From Isochrysis galbana (Eukaryota; Haptophyta; Isochrysidales; Isochrysidaceae), in NCBI GenBank assembly GCA_018136815.1, contig CM030938.1, forward strand, positions 3,546,112 through 3,610,111: DNA of 64,000 bases, written 5' to 3'. Position numbers and translations under genes: made by a program. Below are positions 8,971 to 20,400 of the stretch, piece after piece. Under the pieces are notes generated by a model. The model ran no database searches, was not told where the DNA came from, and saw only the letters and a program-made list of their open reading frames with translations. How positions within the stretch are numbered: position 1 is the stretch's first letter; each line of letters starts with the position of its first letter.

Positions 8971-9489
8971 TGAGCGCTGGCTTCGAAAATTGTGGGCGAG
9001 CTTGAGCGCAACCTAACAACGAGAAGGGCTTATTAGGGGGCTATTTTTTTTGGCGTTTGTGGAGGACGTGTATCCTGTCAAAATATGGCACTGCGTGAAA
9101 GCACTTTTGTTGCTACTGAACATTCGCCAACAAGCCGCATGCAGCCGCCGAGTTCGTGGCGTTCTCAGCATCAATCCATGTTACCCGCATTTGCTTGTGT
9201 TCACACATGATGAGCACGCAACGCTATGTGCAAGCGATGTGCGGTGATGAAAGATTCTTCCTCGCCCCAATGGGAGAATGGTGATTGATGACAATGTTGA
9301 CACAGGGCGGCGGGCTACTATTGTGCATTGATCGTCATTTCACGGGCGATGGCGATGCCGAGGACATGATGTGAAGCTTTAGTCACCAATTTGCAGGGGT
9401 TATGGAAGTGTAAGTTGCGTATACATATGTGCACGCGGGGGTGCAGTACGGCGGTAAGTAAGAGAGAGAGAGAAAGCACAGCTAAGTTT
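8971..9489. other. Intergenic, no gene recognised
   Basis: Moderate-GC sequence. No conserved frame or repeat family was recognised. A short GA run lies at 9462-9474. Confidence 0.5.
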
Positions 9490-9850
9490 ATACTTAGTTC
9501 AGCATAGGGGGGCGCCTCGCGCCCCCCCTCTCAGGCTCCAACTCCTCTCCCGGGGGGCTTGTCGGTCAGCACCACCATGCTCTGCCTTTTGGCATGAGCA
9601 GGGCACTCAACAATACCACCCCAACCTCCAGTGCCCAGTGGGCACGGTCGCGAACGGCACTCCCATGCCCGCTCTGGGCCTGCCCTCGTACTCGTACTGA
9701 CCCCCCGCCCCCCCCCATCCCTGATCGCCAGGCAAACAGGGGCCTCTAGGCTCTGGGCGGCACCCGCAAGGCCAGCGAGGCGAGCGTGGGAGAGGCATGG
9801 GGGGCCAGGGCGCTGAGCCTCAGCCTCCACTGCCCCCTGAGCTGCCCTTG
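9490..9850 (+). repeat. Dispersed repeat family R2, copy 1
   Basis: Begins with AAGTTTATACTTAGTT and a GGCGCCTCGCGCC-type palindrome. It contains CCAGTGGGCACGG, a GGCCTGCCCTCG block, a C-run with GATCGCCAGGCA, then CCAGCGAGGC with GTGGGAGAGGC, and ends in CTCCACTGCCCCCTGAGCTGCCC. Copies occur at 42005-42350 in the same orientation and at 15078-15290 and 27340-27745 inverted. No coding frame is conserved among them, so this is a non-coding interspersed element of unknown class. Confidence 0.65.
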
Positions 9851-9852
9851 CT

Positions 9853-9962
9853 AACCCTCTGGGGATGGAATGGCGGGCTTGACCACCTCCTCAGCAGAGG
9901 AAGGCGGGAGGACGGGCTTGGGCGAGGGCGAGCGCGAGCCGACGGAGCGGACATGGCGGGGC
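9853..9962 (-). pseudogene. Gypsy gag N-terminal fragment
   Basis: The minus-strand start Met-Ser-Ala-Pro-Ser (ATG at about 9955) matches the first residues of the pol/gag-region ORF of the second gypsy element at 37569. A Ser/Pro/Arg-rich tail follows, as in that element. The frame is lost within 45 residues. It is a retroelement scrap beside a repeat. Confidence 0.45.
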
Positions 9963-9969
9963 GTAAGCC

Positions 9970-10075
9970 CAGATAGAAATATGCAAGATATGTTCTGCAT
10001 ATTTTGGCCCTTTTTCGGTGCTTTTGCATATCTCTGCATATTTTGCATATTTGATGCATATTTTGGGGGGTTGAG
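9970..10075. repeat. TGCATATTT-word island
   Basis: The words GCATATTTT, TTGCATAT and ATATGCAA recur at least seven times within about 100 bp, in direct and inverted orientation, between GC-rich flanks. No coding role is seen. Confidence 0.65.
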
Positions 10076-10689
10076 GGGGGCTCGGCCCTCGGCCCCCGCA
10101 TCCCCGGGTATCTGGTATTCCGTCACAACCGCCTTGCATCACGCGGTGCGATGGGTGAATCTGCAACCCCACCTCATTATCATTATCGCCCTAACACCAT
10201 ATCGCGGTGACTAGGGCGGCCGAGAAGAGGAGAGGCGACGCCATAGATCCTGCGCTCTTCGCAACATAACCGCGGATAAAAAGTCTCATACAGCTCTCTA
10301 CACCACTAGCAGTAAACGCACTTTCACTTTCACCGTCACAGTAGCACGTAGAATATTGCTAACGTACTAACGTATAAATAAACAGGTTCGGCGAAGGATG
10401 GAGGATGGGAGAGAGCGAGAGAGAAAAAGAAAAAGAGAGCGAGCGAGAGAGAGAGAGAGACCGAGGCCCGTCGCCTCTCCCTGAGCCCGAGACTGAGACT
10501 TGTCGACGAAGTAAGGACACGCTTGAGTAACATGCACCAGAAGTGCGACGATACGACGGATCCGAGGTTACCACTACCTCAGATGGGAACGGAGGGGACG
10601 GAAGGGAAGCGGCGAGAGGCGCGGCGGAAGTTGGGAGATGGCCAATGACGGGCTCACCCGCCTCCAGAGGGGGCAGGGAGGCGGGCTTA

Positions 10690-11780
10690 GGAGAGGCAGG
10701 GCGAGGCGATGGGGCGAGGGTGTCGTTGAGAGGTGTGTTGTGAAGTGAGTGTTGTTGACGAGGAGCGAGAGCGAGAACGGGACGAAAGCGAGAACGGACG
10801 AGCGGGAACGAACGACGGGAACGAAAGAACGACTACCAAAGACAAGCTGTCACGCTCACACAACCCTAACCCCACTTCCCCTCACATTCACGTATCCTTC
10901 CCCACTCACGCGGGGAAACACGGGGAATGGAAAAACAAGGAAGAGGCTGCAACCTCAGGTTTGGTTGTTTTTTTTACAAATGCCCGCCGCAAAACGCCTC
11001 GCTCGTGCCGACGGTCGAGCAGCGCGCCGTTGGCAGCTTTCCCTGCGGCAACAACGTGACGCGCGGCGCGCATCTCGCCGTGTACGCGCAAGACGTGTGC
11101 AAAAGGATGGACAACCCTGTTGATCGCATGCAACTATGGTCATGAGTCGTGCGTGCGGGCGCTAATCAAGGCCGGCGCGCCGCCGCGGATGGGCGAGTAC
11201 GTCTGCCGCGCCGTGGCGAGCGCGCTGGCGGGCGGCGGCGGCGGTCCGCCGCCGGAGGACGGGGCGCCGGCCGGGCCGATGCTGTATAAGGTGTAGAAAA
11301 AGGCAATGCAGGGGGCTAAAAAAAGGGAACCTCAAGTTGCATCCTCTGAAGAGAAGCCGAGAGGAGAGCGACGGGGCGACGGGAGAGGAGCGACGATACG
11401 ACGGGAGAGCCGATGCGATCGACAGCTACAAGGAAAGAGTGAGTAGAAGTAAGGAGGGAATCCACAAGACTTCCCGTGCACTGATGACAACAAGGGCGCG
11501 TGGGTAGGCTTAACCGCTGGGGAAAACCCACGACGGCGACCACCTGCGACGAAAACGAGGACGAGCGCGGGGGAAAACGCGGCAAGGAGGGACCCAGGCG
11601 ATCGCAAAGCACAAGGACCAGGCCTGGGAATCAGGACGCACGGGCCACAAGGGGGCGCAAACAGGCAAGGAGCGAGTGATGAGTTACGAGTGACGAGCGG
11701 CGCGTAGAACGCCTATCGAGTAAAGAACGACTAACGAGTAAAGTCGAAGGCCGCGGACGAGGTCGATCGCGAATGCGACA
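10690..11780 (-). mobile_element. Gypsy LTR type B remnant with leader, interrupted by a foreign insert
   Basis: Read on the minus strand, 11780 begins TGTCGCATTCGCGATCGAC. It proceeds through stretches matching the 5' LTR of the second gypsy element (38229 downwards): ACTCGTAACTC, CTCCTTGCC, a CCCTCCTTGC block, ATTCCCTCCTTACTT and CGGCTTCTC. After a foreign insert (about 10975-11317) the LTR similarity resumes as CTCTTCCTTGTTT and CCCCGCGTGAGTGGGG, and ends in a C/T-rich leader. It is a solo or 5' LTR without its internal region. Confidence 0.6.
11088..11297 (+). pseudogene. Ankyrin-repeat protein C-terminal fragment inside an LTR
   Basis: On the plus strand the frame reads Lys-Gly-Trp-Thr-Thr-Leu-Leu-Ile-Ala-Cys-Asn-Tyr-Gly-His-Glu-Ser-Cys-Val. 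It then reads Arg-Ala-Leu-Ile-Lys-Ala-Gly-Ala-Pro, which is a standard ankyrin repeat. A Gly/Pro-rich tail ends at a TAG stop at 11295-11297. Upstream frames do not continue it convincingly. LTR sequence lies on both sides and short A/T runs mark the junctions (about 10970 and 11318). A captured or inserted gene fragment is the simplest reading. Confidence 0.55.
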
Positions 11781-12049
11781 GACGAATGCACCGGGGGTGT
11801 ATTATAATGTAAATAAATGGTAGAGAGGATTGACCGAGCATCTCAAAGTAAAACACCCTCCTAAGCAGAGTACGTGGAAAGACGCTCACCATAGTCATAG
11901 AGCTCGGTCACGGTTCTTCCACAGACCACAGAGCAAGAGGAGAAAGAAGGCGTCCAAGAGGTCGAGTAGGCGGTGAAATTGATTACGGGGACACGGCTAG
12001 GCGGAGGACGGAGTACGGAGTCTTCGGAGAAGAGCAAGTCACGAAGAAC

Positions 12050-12460
12050 AAGCCTTGACGACAACGAACAACGAAAGTTAGCAAGTCGCCAAGAAAAAGA
12101 AAGAACCGGAACCCAACGAGAAACGACAAGCCTTGCAAGAAGCTAAACAAGCCTCGTCAAGGTACCCCGAGAGCCTGAGACAAGCGCACAGCAAGCAACA
12201 GGTGACCTGGCTCCTTTGGGTCAAGATTACCCGAAATCCGAAAGGAGGAAACCTGGAATCTAGACCTGACAAACAGGCAAACAGGCTAAGAAGGAACGAA
12301 ACGAGAACCCGAATTCTAGGTCGCTAGGGACGAACCCTACCAACCTAGATGTGCCTGAGCTTCACCGCGTGGCCGCACGGCGAAGGACTTGGAGACCTGG
12401 AGATAGGAGATAAGAGATAAGAACCTGGAAATCGCATCATCTAGTCGGATGAATGCGACA
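12050..12460 (-). repeat. Gypsy LTR type A, 5' end fragment
   Basis: Nearly identical over about 400 bp to 16690-17101, which is the start of the 3' LTR of the intact gypsy element. On the minus strand it begins TGTCGCATTCATCC at 12460 and carries the shared CCTTCGCCGTGCGGCC and GGTTTCCTCCTTTCGG blocks. It is truncated at about 12050, where unrelated sequence follows. Confidence 0.75.
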
Positions 12461-12689
12461 TACTACTTACCACTTATAAAAGTAGGTTCTTGGGCTGTGA
12501 CTCAAATGATTGTTGAGACATGGGATGGGGTGCACCAGGGGCGACCGTGCTCACGTGCTCACAGAGGGCTGAGCACAGGGAGCGCTGGGGCTGGAGGGAG
12601 GCGTGGCACTGGCGGGGACACCGCTCGCACGAGCATGCATGGGGCGATCGGTGGAGTTCTAAAAAAAATCTCCTGGTTCCTGATCGGCA

Positions 12690-13079
12690 CTCGTCATCTA
12701 CTCTACTCCTAGGAGTAGAGCTCTATACTGAGTACTTCTTGTCTCCTCTCTCTCTTCTCCTCTTCGTCTAGCTCCCATTTTCAAACAATCCTGATTCCTT
12801 TTCTTTCTTTCTCTCCGTGATCTTCATCTTCTCTCAGTGTGTCCTCCCCGCGTGTCTTCCCCTTCTCTCCTCTCTCTCCCTCTCCTTCTCCCTCTCCCTC
12901 CCTCTCTCTCTCTCTCCCTCTCTCTCTCTGTCTCTCTCGCTCGCTCTCTCTCTCTCGTCTCTCCTCTCTCGCTTCGGTCGCCGTCGGCGCGCTGATCGGG
13001 CGCTGGCTCCCTCTCCCTCGCTCTCTCACCGCTCTCCCTTGCTCTCTCGCCAGCGCCTTTCGCTCGTGAGCAGCTCGTG
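12690..13079 (+). promoter_or_regulatory. Putative promoter/leader of the AKR-like gene
   Basis: Contains the perfect 20-bp palindrome CTCTACTCCTAGGAGTAGAG (about 12702-12721), then about 250 bp that is almost pure C/T on the coding strand (12740-12960), then CT-rich sequence up to the ATG. The AGTAGAG word and the C/T leader recur upstream of other genes here. The transcription start is not known. Confidence 0.4.
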
Positions 13080-14429
13080 ATGAGCTTCAGCACCCCGCTT
13101 GTCACAGCCACACTCGCGATCCTACAGCCGGGCCAGTCATTTCTATCTCGCAGAGAGCTCGTCGTGCTCAGTGGTCAAGCAGGCCTAGCATGTGCTCTCA
13201 GCTCGCCGGCCGCAGCGGGCGCTGCCGGCGCTCTGCCGTACCAGCAACAGCCAGGAGTGAAGCTCAACACTGGGCAGCACTTCCCCATGGCTTCCTTCGG
13301 CCTCCAGGTCTACGACGACGCGACAGCACAGAGGCTGACCACACTTGCACTCAAGGTGGGGTATCGCAACTTCTTTGCCTCGGTTCTCGCTGGCAACCAG
13401 CGCGGATTTGCGCGAGCAATCAAAGAGTCCGGCATCCCGCGCGACGAGCTATTCATCTGTGGCTCAGTCTTGTCGAATCGTGCTCAAGGCTTTGAGGCCG
13501 CAAAGAAGAAGTCAGCACGGGGTTGTGAGGAGAACATGGAGGCGTTTTCTATTGGTGGAATTGAATACTTGGACATGATCATGGCACGTGCTCGCACGCC
13601 CAAGGCTCTGCACTTATCAGCCACTAGATCTCACTTTTGGATCTCCCGATCTGCGTCCTCCTCACCCTGACTGCTGTCACCCGTACTCATTCTGTAGTTG
13701 GACTATCCCGGTCCAGATGATGCATCGATTCAAGGCCAATGGGCAGCTTTAGAGGAGATGCAAGCCGCCAAGCTCACTCGGTCGATCGCCGTTTCCAATT
13801 ATAGTCCGCGTCAGCTCGATGCGGTACGCCGCAAGTTTTGCGGCTAGACCTCTCATTTCGTCGGCCCTCAATCCATCCGATGCACCTTTTCCACCTCTTC
13901 ACCGTCACAGGTACTTAGCATGAAGGGTACGGTGCCCACCGTGAACCAACTTCCATACGGCGTAGGCTTTGCTGGCTATTATGATCGGCTGGGAGGCGCG
14001 GCTAAGATCGTGCAGGAGAACAAGAAGCGTGGCGTGATTGTGCAAGCGTGGTCTCCGCTTCGCAAGGCCCTTTCGGGACCAGCACTCGTCCAATGCGAGG
14101 AGATCGGACAAAAATATGGGAAGTCCGCTGCGCAAGTGGCTCTGAGGTGAGTTTGACGACTTGAGCTGAAGCCAGCCCTCGATCCTGTTTTGGCAAGGTG
14201 TCATCATGCGCACTCATGTTCACAAGATGCTATGGTTGTGAGCCATTCATTGTCCTTCCACACATGAAGTCTTATCATCTCATGATCCCTGCATGATCAC
14301 AGATGGATTGTTGATACCGGAGCAACCTTCACTACCCAAACCAAGACCAAGACTCACTTCGAGGAAGACCTTAATATTTTCGACTTTAGCCTCAGCCCCG
14401 AAGAGGTTGCCACTCTCGCCAAAATCTAA
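13080..14429 (+). CDS. Aldo/keto-reductase-fold protein lacking the catalytic tetrad
   Basis: Four exons: 13080-13583, 13698-13823, 13911-14146 and 14303-14429 (330 residues). Introns 2 and 3 are GT-AG. Intron 1 seems to use a GC donor (ATG|GCACGT) and an AG acceptor, the only choice that keeps a normal reading. An N-terminal extension of about 60 residues has a hydrophobic Ala-rich stretch and may be a plastid or secretory leader. AKR landmarks are clear: a Gly-Tyr-Arg segment, Ile-Pro-Arg-Asp-Glu-Leu-Phe-Ile, Tyr-Leu-Asp, Val-Ser-Asn-Tyr-Ser, Val-Asn-Gln-Leu-Pro-Tyr, Gln-Ala-Trp-Ser-Pro-Leu and Ala-Ala-Gln-Val-Ala-Leu-Arg-Trp. However, the positions expected for the catalytic Asp, Tyr, Lys and His read Phe, Ala, Ser and Met/Leu or Arg, depending on the splice model. 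The fold is kept but oxidoreductase chemistry is unlikely. Confidence 0.75.
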
Positions 14430-15077
14430 ATTTGAAACCTAGTCCGGAGAAGGCTAGTGATGATCTTCATATCATCATAGCTTCAGACACTTCGTGCGCA
14501 TGCACTCTTGCCAGCAACGTAAGTCGGCGCCGTCTCTTGGATCCGCGACCTTCCACGTGCTCTGCCTTTTTGCTCCTAGACCGATTGAGATCACTGAGTA
14601 GTTGAAGAAGTTATCCACACCCCCGAGTTACGATCGCCTGGACACAATGTGCATAAGAAAAATGACGTGAGATATTCTTTCCTCAATTGAGAGTCATGAA
14701 ATCCACAATGGAAGACACTATGCACCTCGGCTAATTTGGTCCGCACCATGAGGCACTGCCAAATAATAATAATAATCATACTAATAATAATCAAATAACT
14801 GGGCGTCAGCGTTAGTACAACTACTCCCACTAGCCCGGTACTATCACGACACCCCTCAGCGCACCTGCTTGTACGCGCCTTGACATGCGCTGGTGCCATA
14901 GCTACATACACCTATGCACCCCCTCAAATCTCCCCCCTCGCAGACCCCCGGCTCCCATTCTGACTCCCCACACGTTACAATGACAATGAGGGAAATCGCA
15001 CCAAGGCGAATCGACCTACTGTCAGAGCGAAGCTCGTTTCCTCTTTGGTCTTTGGAGCAACGAGTCGCGAGGGCGCA
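14430..15077. other. Intergenic, no gene recognised
   Basis: Downstream of the AKR-like gene. A short AT-rich run of ATAAT trinucleotide-like repeats lies at 14761-14800. Nothing else was recognised. Confidence 0.5.
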
Positions 15078-15290
15078 CCGTCGCGCGCCATGGCCCCGTC
15101 TGAGGGGACCCTTGGCCCCCCCCAGGGGACTAGATGGGGCAGCTCATGGGGCAGTGGAGGCTGGGGCAGTGCCCCTGGCCTCTCCTGCCTCTGCCTCGCT
15201 CGCCTCGCTGGCCCTGGGTGCCCTCGTGGCGGCTCTGGTGGTCTGTCGTGGTGGGGGGAGAATCAGTACGATTGATTGGGGGCCAATGTA
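15078..15290 (-). repeat. Dispersed repeat family R2, partial inverted copy
   Basis: The reverse complement matches the R2 core at 9650-9850: GGGGCAGTGGAGGCTGGGGC and CTCGCTGGCCCTGGG blocks in the same order. The AAGTTTATACTTAGTT end is absent. Confidence 0.5.
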
Positions 15291-15778
15291 GGCGAATGTT
15301 TGCGGCGCGCGTCGCGCGCCCACTGGGAGCTGGGGGTCTGGGTTGTTTAGTTGTTTTGTTGAGTGCTCAGCCCGGTCTTGAGAGACGAAAGTCATGATGA
15401 TTTTCGCTGTGATGGCTCGAAATCGGTTTCGGTTTCTTGTTCATCCTCTTGTTGTCTTGTTGTGGTTGTGGTTGAGTTGCTTCATTTTGTTGGTTGTTGG
15501 GCACCTGCGTGGGTTTGTTGTGTTCGAGTGTTTGAGTAAATGGTACAGGGCCGGCATTGCACCTCAGTCTAGCAAGGCGGATCGCTCTCGCCTTTGGAGA
15601 CCACGTCCGAAGGCGCGCCGGCAGCTAGCGCGGAACACGGTCCGTACGAGGGGTCAAGGATCTTTACTCGGGTCACATGTGTGATGTGAGTACGGACATT
15701 GCAAACGACGCACGGAGGACGCGGAAATGTGCAAACGCAACATCTCCCCCCGCCCTAAATAAAGAATAATTGCAACTA
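15291..15778. other. Flank of gypsy element 1
   Basis: A 96-residue open frame at 15394-15684 starts with a hydrophobic stretch but resembles nothing recognised and may be fortuitous. The LTR of element 1 starts at 15779. Confidence 0.4.
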
Positions 15779-17101
15779 TGTCGAGTCGAGCGGAGCCGGA
15801 GGGCTCTGAGCCACTCCGTCGCGAGCAGCACCGGCGGCTAGCGCGGCGCTTTGGCCCTCCTCCCCACCGGGAGTCGGGTGAATGAAATTCTGGACTGGGT
15901 CGGGCAACCCCATTTGGGTGTCTGGACGGGGAACGAACGGCGAACGAAGGGCTGTGGGGCGGCGAGGCGCTCCTAGCGGCCCTAGTGTGTTGGGTTTTAA
16001 GAGATTGTTAGACCTACAAAGAACTCTTCCCTCAGGGAGGGAGCCTAGGCTGCTTGAGTGCAGCGACGCAGCGAACAACGACGGACAACGGAGCTGAGAA
16101 CAACAGGATACACCGACCCACGAACACACCGGAATCATTCACCCAAACCAAGCAAATTATCAAGCAACCGCGACCCCAAATCACCGATAACTCAAACACG
16201 TCGCGAGAGACGGAGAGAGAGAGCGAGAGAGAGAGAGACTCCGCAGCGACGGCCGGAGCGTGTCTCCGTTGTAACTTCCCACGTAGCGGAGAGTCCGAAG
16301 GGGAGCGTCCTGTCGCGCGACCACGGCGATCACTTTGGATACAGATCGCGACGAGATATCTTCACGACCGAATAAATCTTGCCGTTGAGCGTGAACCTTC
16401 TAGACGCTTCTAACGAACAACCCTGAGTAGCAACCAAGGGGAAGAAACACCAAAGGGGCCAAGGGCTTGCATGTAACTTGCATCAAGGGGAAAGATTCCC
16501 TCACCTAGGAAGCGAACCTACACCGATCTCCAAGGGGAGATGGCAAATTAAACCTCAAATCTCGAGCGGATAGAGCAACCGACTTGCTCGCCAAAACCTT
16601 GACCGAGAAGAAAGAAGCAAGGACCTACAAGCCAAGGGTAGCGGACCTAGGGAATGTGAGAGGAAATTTCCGAACGCCAACGCCAAACGCCAAACGCGGG
16701 GATTCAACGAAACCCTAACCAGGCCAAGCAGAACCTACGAAGAACAGGCCTGGACAACAACGAAAGTCAGCAAGTCCCAAGAAAGAACCGGAACCCAACA
16801 AGAAACAACAAGCCTTGCAAGAAGCTAAACAAGCCTTCACAAGGTAACCTGAGAGCCTGAGACAAGCGCGCAGCGAGCAACAGGCGACCTGGCTCCTTTA
16901 GGTAAAGATTACCCGAAAGGAGGAAACCTGGAATCTAGACCTGACAAACAGGCTAGAAGGAACGAAACGAGAACTCGAATTCTAGATTGCTAGGGACGAA
17001 CCCTACCAACCTAGATGTACCTGAGCTTCACCGTGTGGCCGCACGGCGAAGGACCTGGAAACAAGAGCCTGGAAATCGCATCATCTAGGATGAATGCGAC
17101 A
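15779..17101 (-). mobile_element. 3' LTR of gypsy element 1 (LTR type A, about 1.32 kb)
   Basis: Read on the minus strand, it begins TGTCGCATTC at 17101, directly after a G-run preceded by GATCTTAGTC (the polypurine tract), and ends CTCGACTCGACA at 15779. It therefore has the usual TG...CA boundaries. A (CT)n block on the coding strand at about 16200-16245 may lie near the transcription start. Partial copies of the same LTR occur at 12050-12460, 25937-26746, 30531-30984, 38638-39009 and 43230-44010, which confirms both ends. Confidence 0.85.
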
Positions 17102-17477
17102 CCCCCCGACTAAGATCGAGACGTCTCCCGATGTCGAGCGTGAACCTGGAAACAGAGACCTGGAACCTGGAACCTGAGCTGACCAGAGGTCAGAATCGGA
17201 ACAAGAAGCAACGAAACATAGCGAGCGAAACGTGGAGACAAGAACACCCTTTGGATCCAAAGCGAGCACGAAATCGGCGGCTTAACGCGGCGGCCTCTTT
17301 CGTACGCACTGCCCCACCCACTTCTCCCTTTTACAGGAGCTTTGCTCGGGTGTTGCGCCGGGTGTAGAGCGCAGGCAGCACGCGTTCATCACCTCCATGA
17401 TTCGCTCTTGAACTCGGAGCCCTAGCCGAGGCGTGGGGCTAGCCTAGGGGGACGGGTCCCTTACCCAAGACATGGGA
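17102..17477 (-). promoter_or_regulatory. Polypurine tract and 3' untranslated part of gypsy element 1
   Basis: On the minus strand the pol stop at 17478 is followed by about 370 bp of non-coding sequence. It ends in GGGGGG immediately before the TGTCGC of the LTR, which fits a plus-strand priming polypurine tract. The same GGGGGG-TGTCGC arrangement recurs at 31821-31827. Confidence 0.65.
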
Positions 17478-20400
17478 TCAACGAGAGTGGAGCCTGGAGC
17501 GAGTGCGCGAAGACGGCGCATCGAGAACGGGAGGAAGAGGAGTATCCCTGGCCGACGAAGAAGTTGCTTCCGGGGACTCAACATCTTCTGGACAAGTCTC
17601 TTCGACGGAGCGATCATAATCATCAAGCAAATCAGAACAACGACGGAGCAACTCGGAACGAGGCTCCCAGGTGGCTTCTCGAAGAGCATAGCCACGCCAC
17701 TTCACGAGGTACTCGATAGAATCGCCATGGCTACGACGATCGAGCAACTTTTCAACGATGTACTCGTCGTCAGCCAGCGGCTCTTCATCAACGAAAGTAT
17801 GATACGGCCGGAGGTTCGAGATATGCACCTCCTCCTTGACTAACCGGTTCTCCAAATCACGGAGTCGGTACCTAGTGTCGGACAGAGCCTCTACGACGCG
17901 GTAGGGACCCGAGTAGATGAATTGCAACTTGTTGGCGTGGCCTGGTAATCGCATGCAGACGCGATCCCCAGGTTCGAAACGAGCTGGTCTTTGAGACTTG
18001 ATGGTAGCGTCACGGACTGACTCAGCCTGAGCGGCTAGGGTAGCCTCGAGAGCGCTGGACCAAGAGAGGCGGAGGCTCGCATTGAGCCTGGATGCGTACG
18101 AGCGAACGTCGGCGGACGCCGCCTCGAGAGCAGTTGGCGAAACGGTCTTCGGATCAGAGAGTTGAGCGGGCAGACGCAGCTCACGCCCAAAGATCAAAGA
18201 CGCTGGAGACCGGGAGGTGACACGACCGGAGGAAGCCCTCAACGAGAGGAGTAGGAACGGCAAATGGTCGACCCAATGGCTGCCACCCTCATTCGAGGCG
18301 CGCATCAAACGGATGAGCGTTTGCTGAGCGCGTTCGACGAAGCCTACACCTTCATGTCGGTACGGCTCTGTACTCGACAAATCAGTCCCGGTGAGTTCCA
18401 GAATACGCGAAACAAGAACCGAACAAAGATTCGAACCGGCGTCGGTCCGAAGCTGCCTAGGGACTCCATAACGCGTCACAATCAAGCGGATGAACATGTC
18501 CAAGGCTACTTCCGACGAGGGATCCCCATTCGACGGCTCAGCCTCAATCCATCGAGTGAGCGAGTCGATGAAGACGACCAGCTTGTCGTAACCCGAGACT
18601 CCAGGCACGAAGTTGTGAGTGGGAGCCAGCGAGAGCACGTCGCAGTAGACCACATCAAAGGGGTAGGTACCCACAGAGAGACCGGAGGGCGACGCTAGAG
18701 CCCTAGGTAGCGGCTTGGCGAGGGTGCACTCGTGGCATTCCCGGACGTAGGATGCAACGTCGGAAGACATGCCAGGCCAGTATACCCGAGTACGAAGAAG
18801 ACCAGACATTCGAGAAACTCCGAGGTGACCGGAGCGATCGTGGTAGGCAAAGAGGTAGCGAGACCGCAACAAGGGCGGAACATAGAGCACTAGCGAGTCC
18901 GGGTCGGTGGAGTCAAGGACGGTGCGATAGTAGACGAGCCCATCGTGAACGACGAAACGGCGAAACATCTTGGATTGCTGAGCGGGAGCGGGAGCGACAG
19001 AACTGGAACACGAATCATCGTCGGCAATGGGGCCTGAGGCGACGGCCGGCGGAGGCGACCCTTGGCCTGATGGCTCGTGATTGACCGTCTCTCCTGAACC
19101 TAGGGGTGGCTCTACGAACGGATCTTCCGCCAGGGCCGCTCTCATCTCTTCGGAAGTCGGCGTACCCGGAGCCAAATAACTGGACTTGATGGCGGGCCCG
19201 GAATCGGAGGCTCGACGACGAGATCGGTCCAAGGCTTGAAGCCCTCGCGCCGTAGCTACGGAGCGCGTGATGGCAGCCACCGGATGAGACCGTTCATGCT
19301 CGGCTAGAGACTCTGAGCCAGGCTCACGTACCGCTAACGACGCTGGGCCGGCGAGTGGTTCGTCTTCGTGTTCCGGCTCCAGGGATGCTAGCCGGGACAG
19401 CCCGTCAGCATCCTGATGAACAGCTCCTGGTTTATGTTCGACATCGAACCGGTACTCAGCCAACTTGAGAGCCCACCGAGTCAGCCGAGAGGCTGGCCCA
19501 CCGGATACTTGATCCTTCATGGTATGCAGCCATCGCAGCGCGGAGTGGTCGACGACTAACTTGAACCGACGCCCCCAAAGGTAGGGTCGCCAATTTCGGA
19601 TGGATTCCAGGGCGGCCAAGAGTTCAATCTCGGTCACCGTCCAATGGCGTTCGGCCGAGGTGAGACTGCGAGCGTAGTACCCAACGACTCGTTCACGGTT
19701 ATCGTCTCCTAGCTGCGAGAGGATGCCGGCGATGCCCAACTTGCTAGCCCCATCGGTCTTGACGATGAAGGGCCGATCATCCCTGGGTGGAGTCAAGACG
19801 GGCTCCGAAGTGATCGCTGTCTTGAGCTCTTGGATAGCTCGGCGACACTCCTCGGACTGGGACTCCTTTGCCACGTCGCAGCCCTTCCGCGTGAGAGCAG
19901 TGAGGGGAGCAGCCTTAGCGGCGAATTGGCGAATGAATCGACGATAGTAGGAGCAAAGGCCGAGGAAAGATCGAACCGCTTCCAAGGAGTTGATGGATGA
20001 CGGGTCGATGTCGGCGACAGCTGCGACCTTCTTCGGGTCCATCTTGAGACCTTCCCTCGAGACAACGTGACCGAGGTACTCCGTAGAGGTGGCAAAGAAG
20101 ACACACTTGGACATCTTGCAGGTCAGGCCGGCCCACTCTAGCCGCTCGAGAACTAGGTCTAGCCGGTGAAGCATTTGCTCGAACGAAGCTTGTGCCCTGG
20201 CCTCTTCGGAAGGACCCACGCCCGTTGACCAGATGCCCACATCATCGAGGTAAGGCATGCAGATCTCCCACGCTAGCGCACCGAGAACGATGTCCATCAA
20301 GCGGCACATGTAGGAGGGACCTGATTGGATGCCGAACGGTAGAAAGTTGAACTCGTATTTGCCGCGGTGGGTAGTGAAAGCGGTGATATGTTTGTGCGAC

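Noticed and set aside
15394-15684. A small membrane protein gene
   Set aside because: The hydrophobic stretch comes from T/G-rich sequence and nothing beyond it looks conserved.
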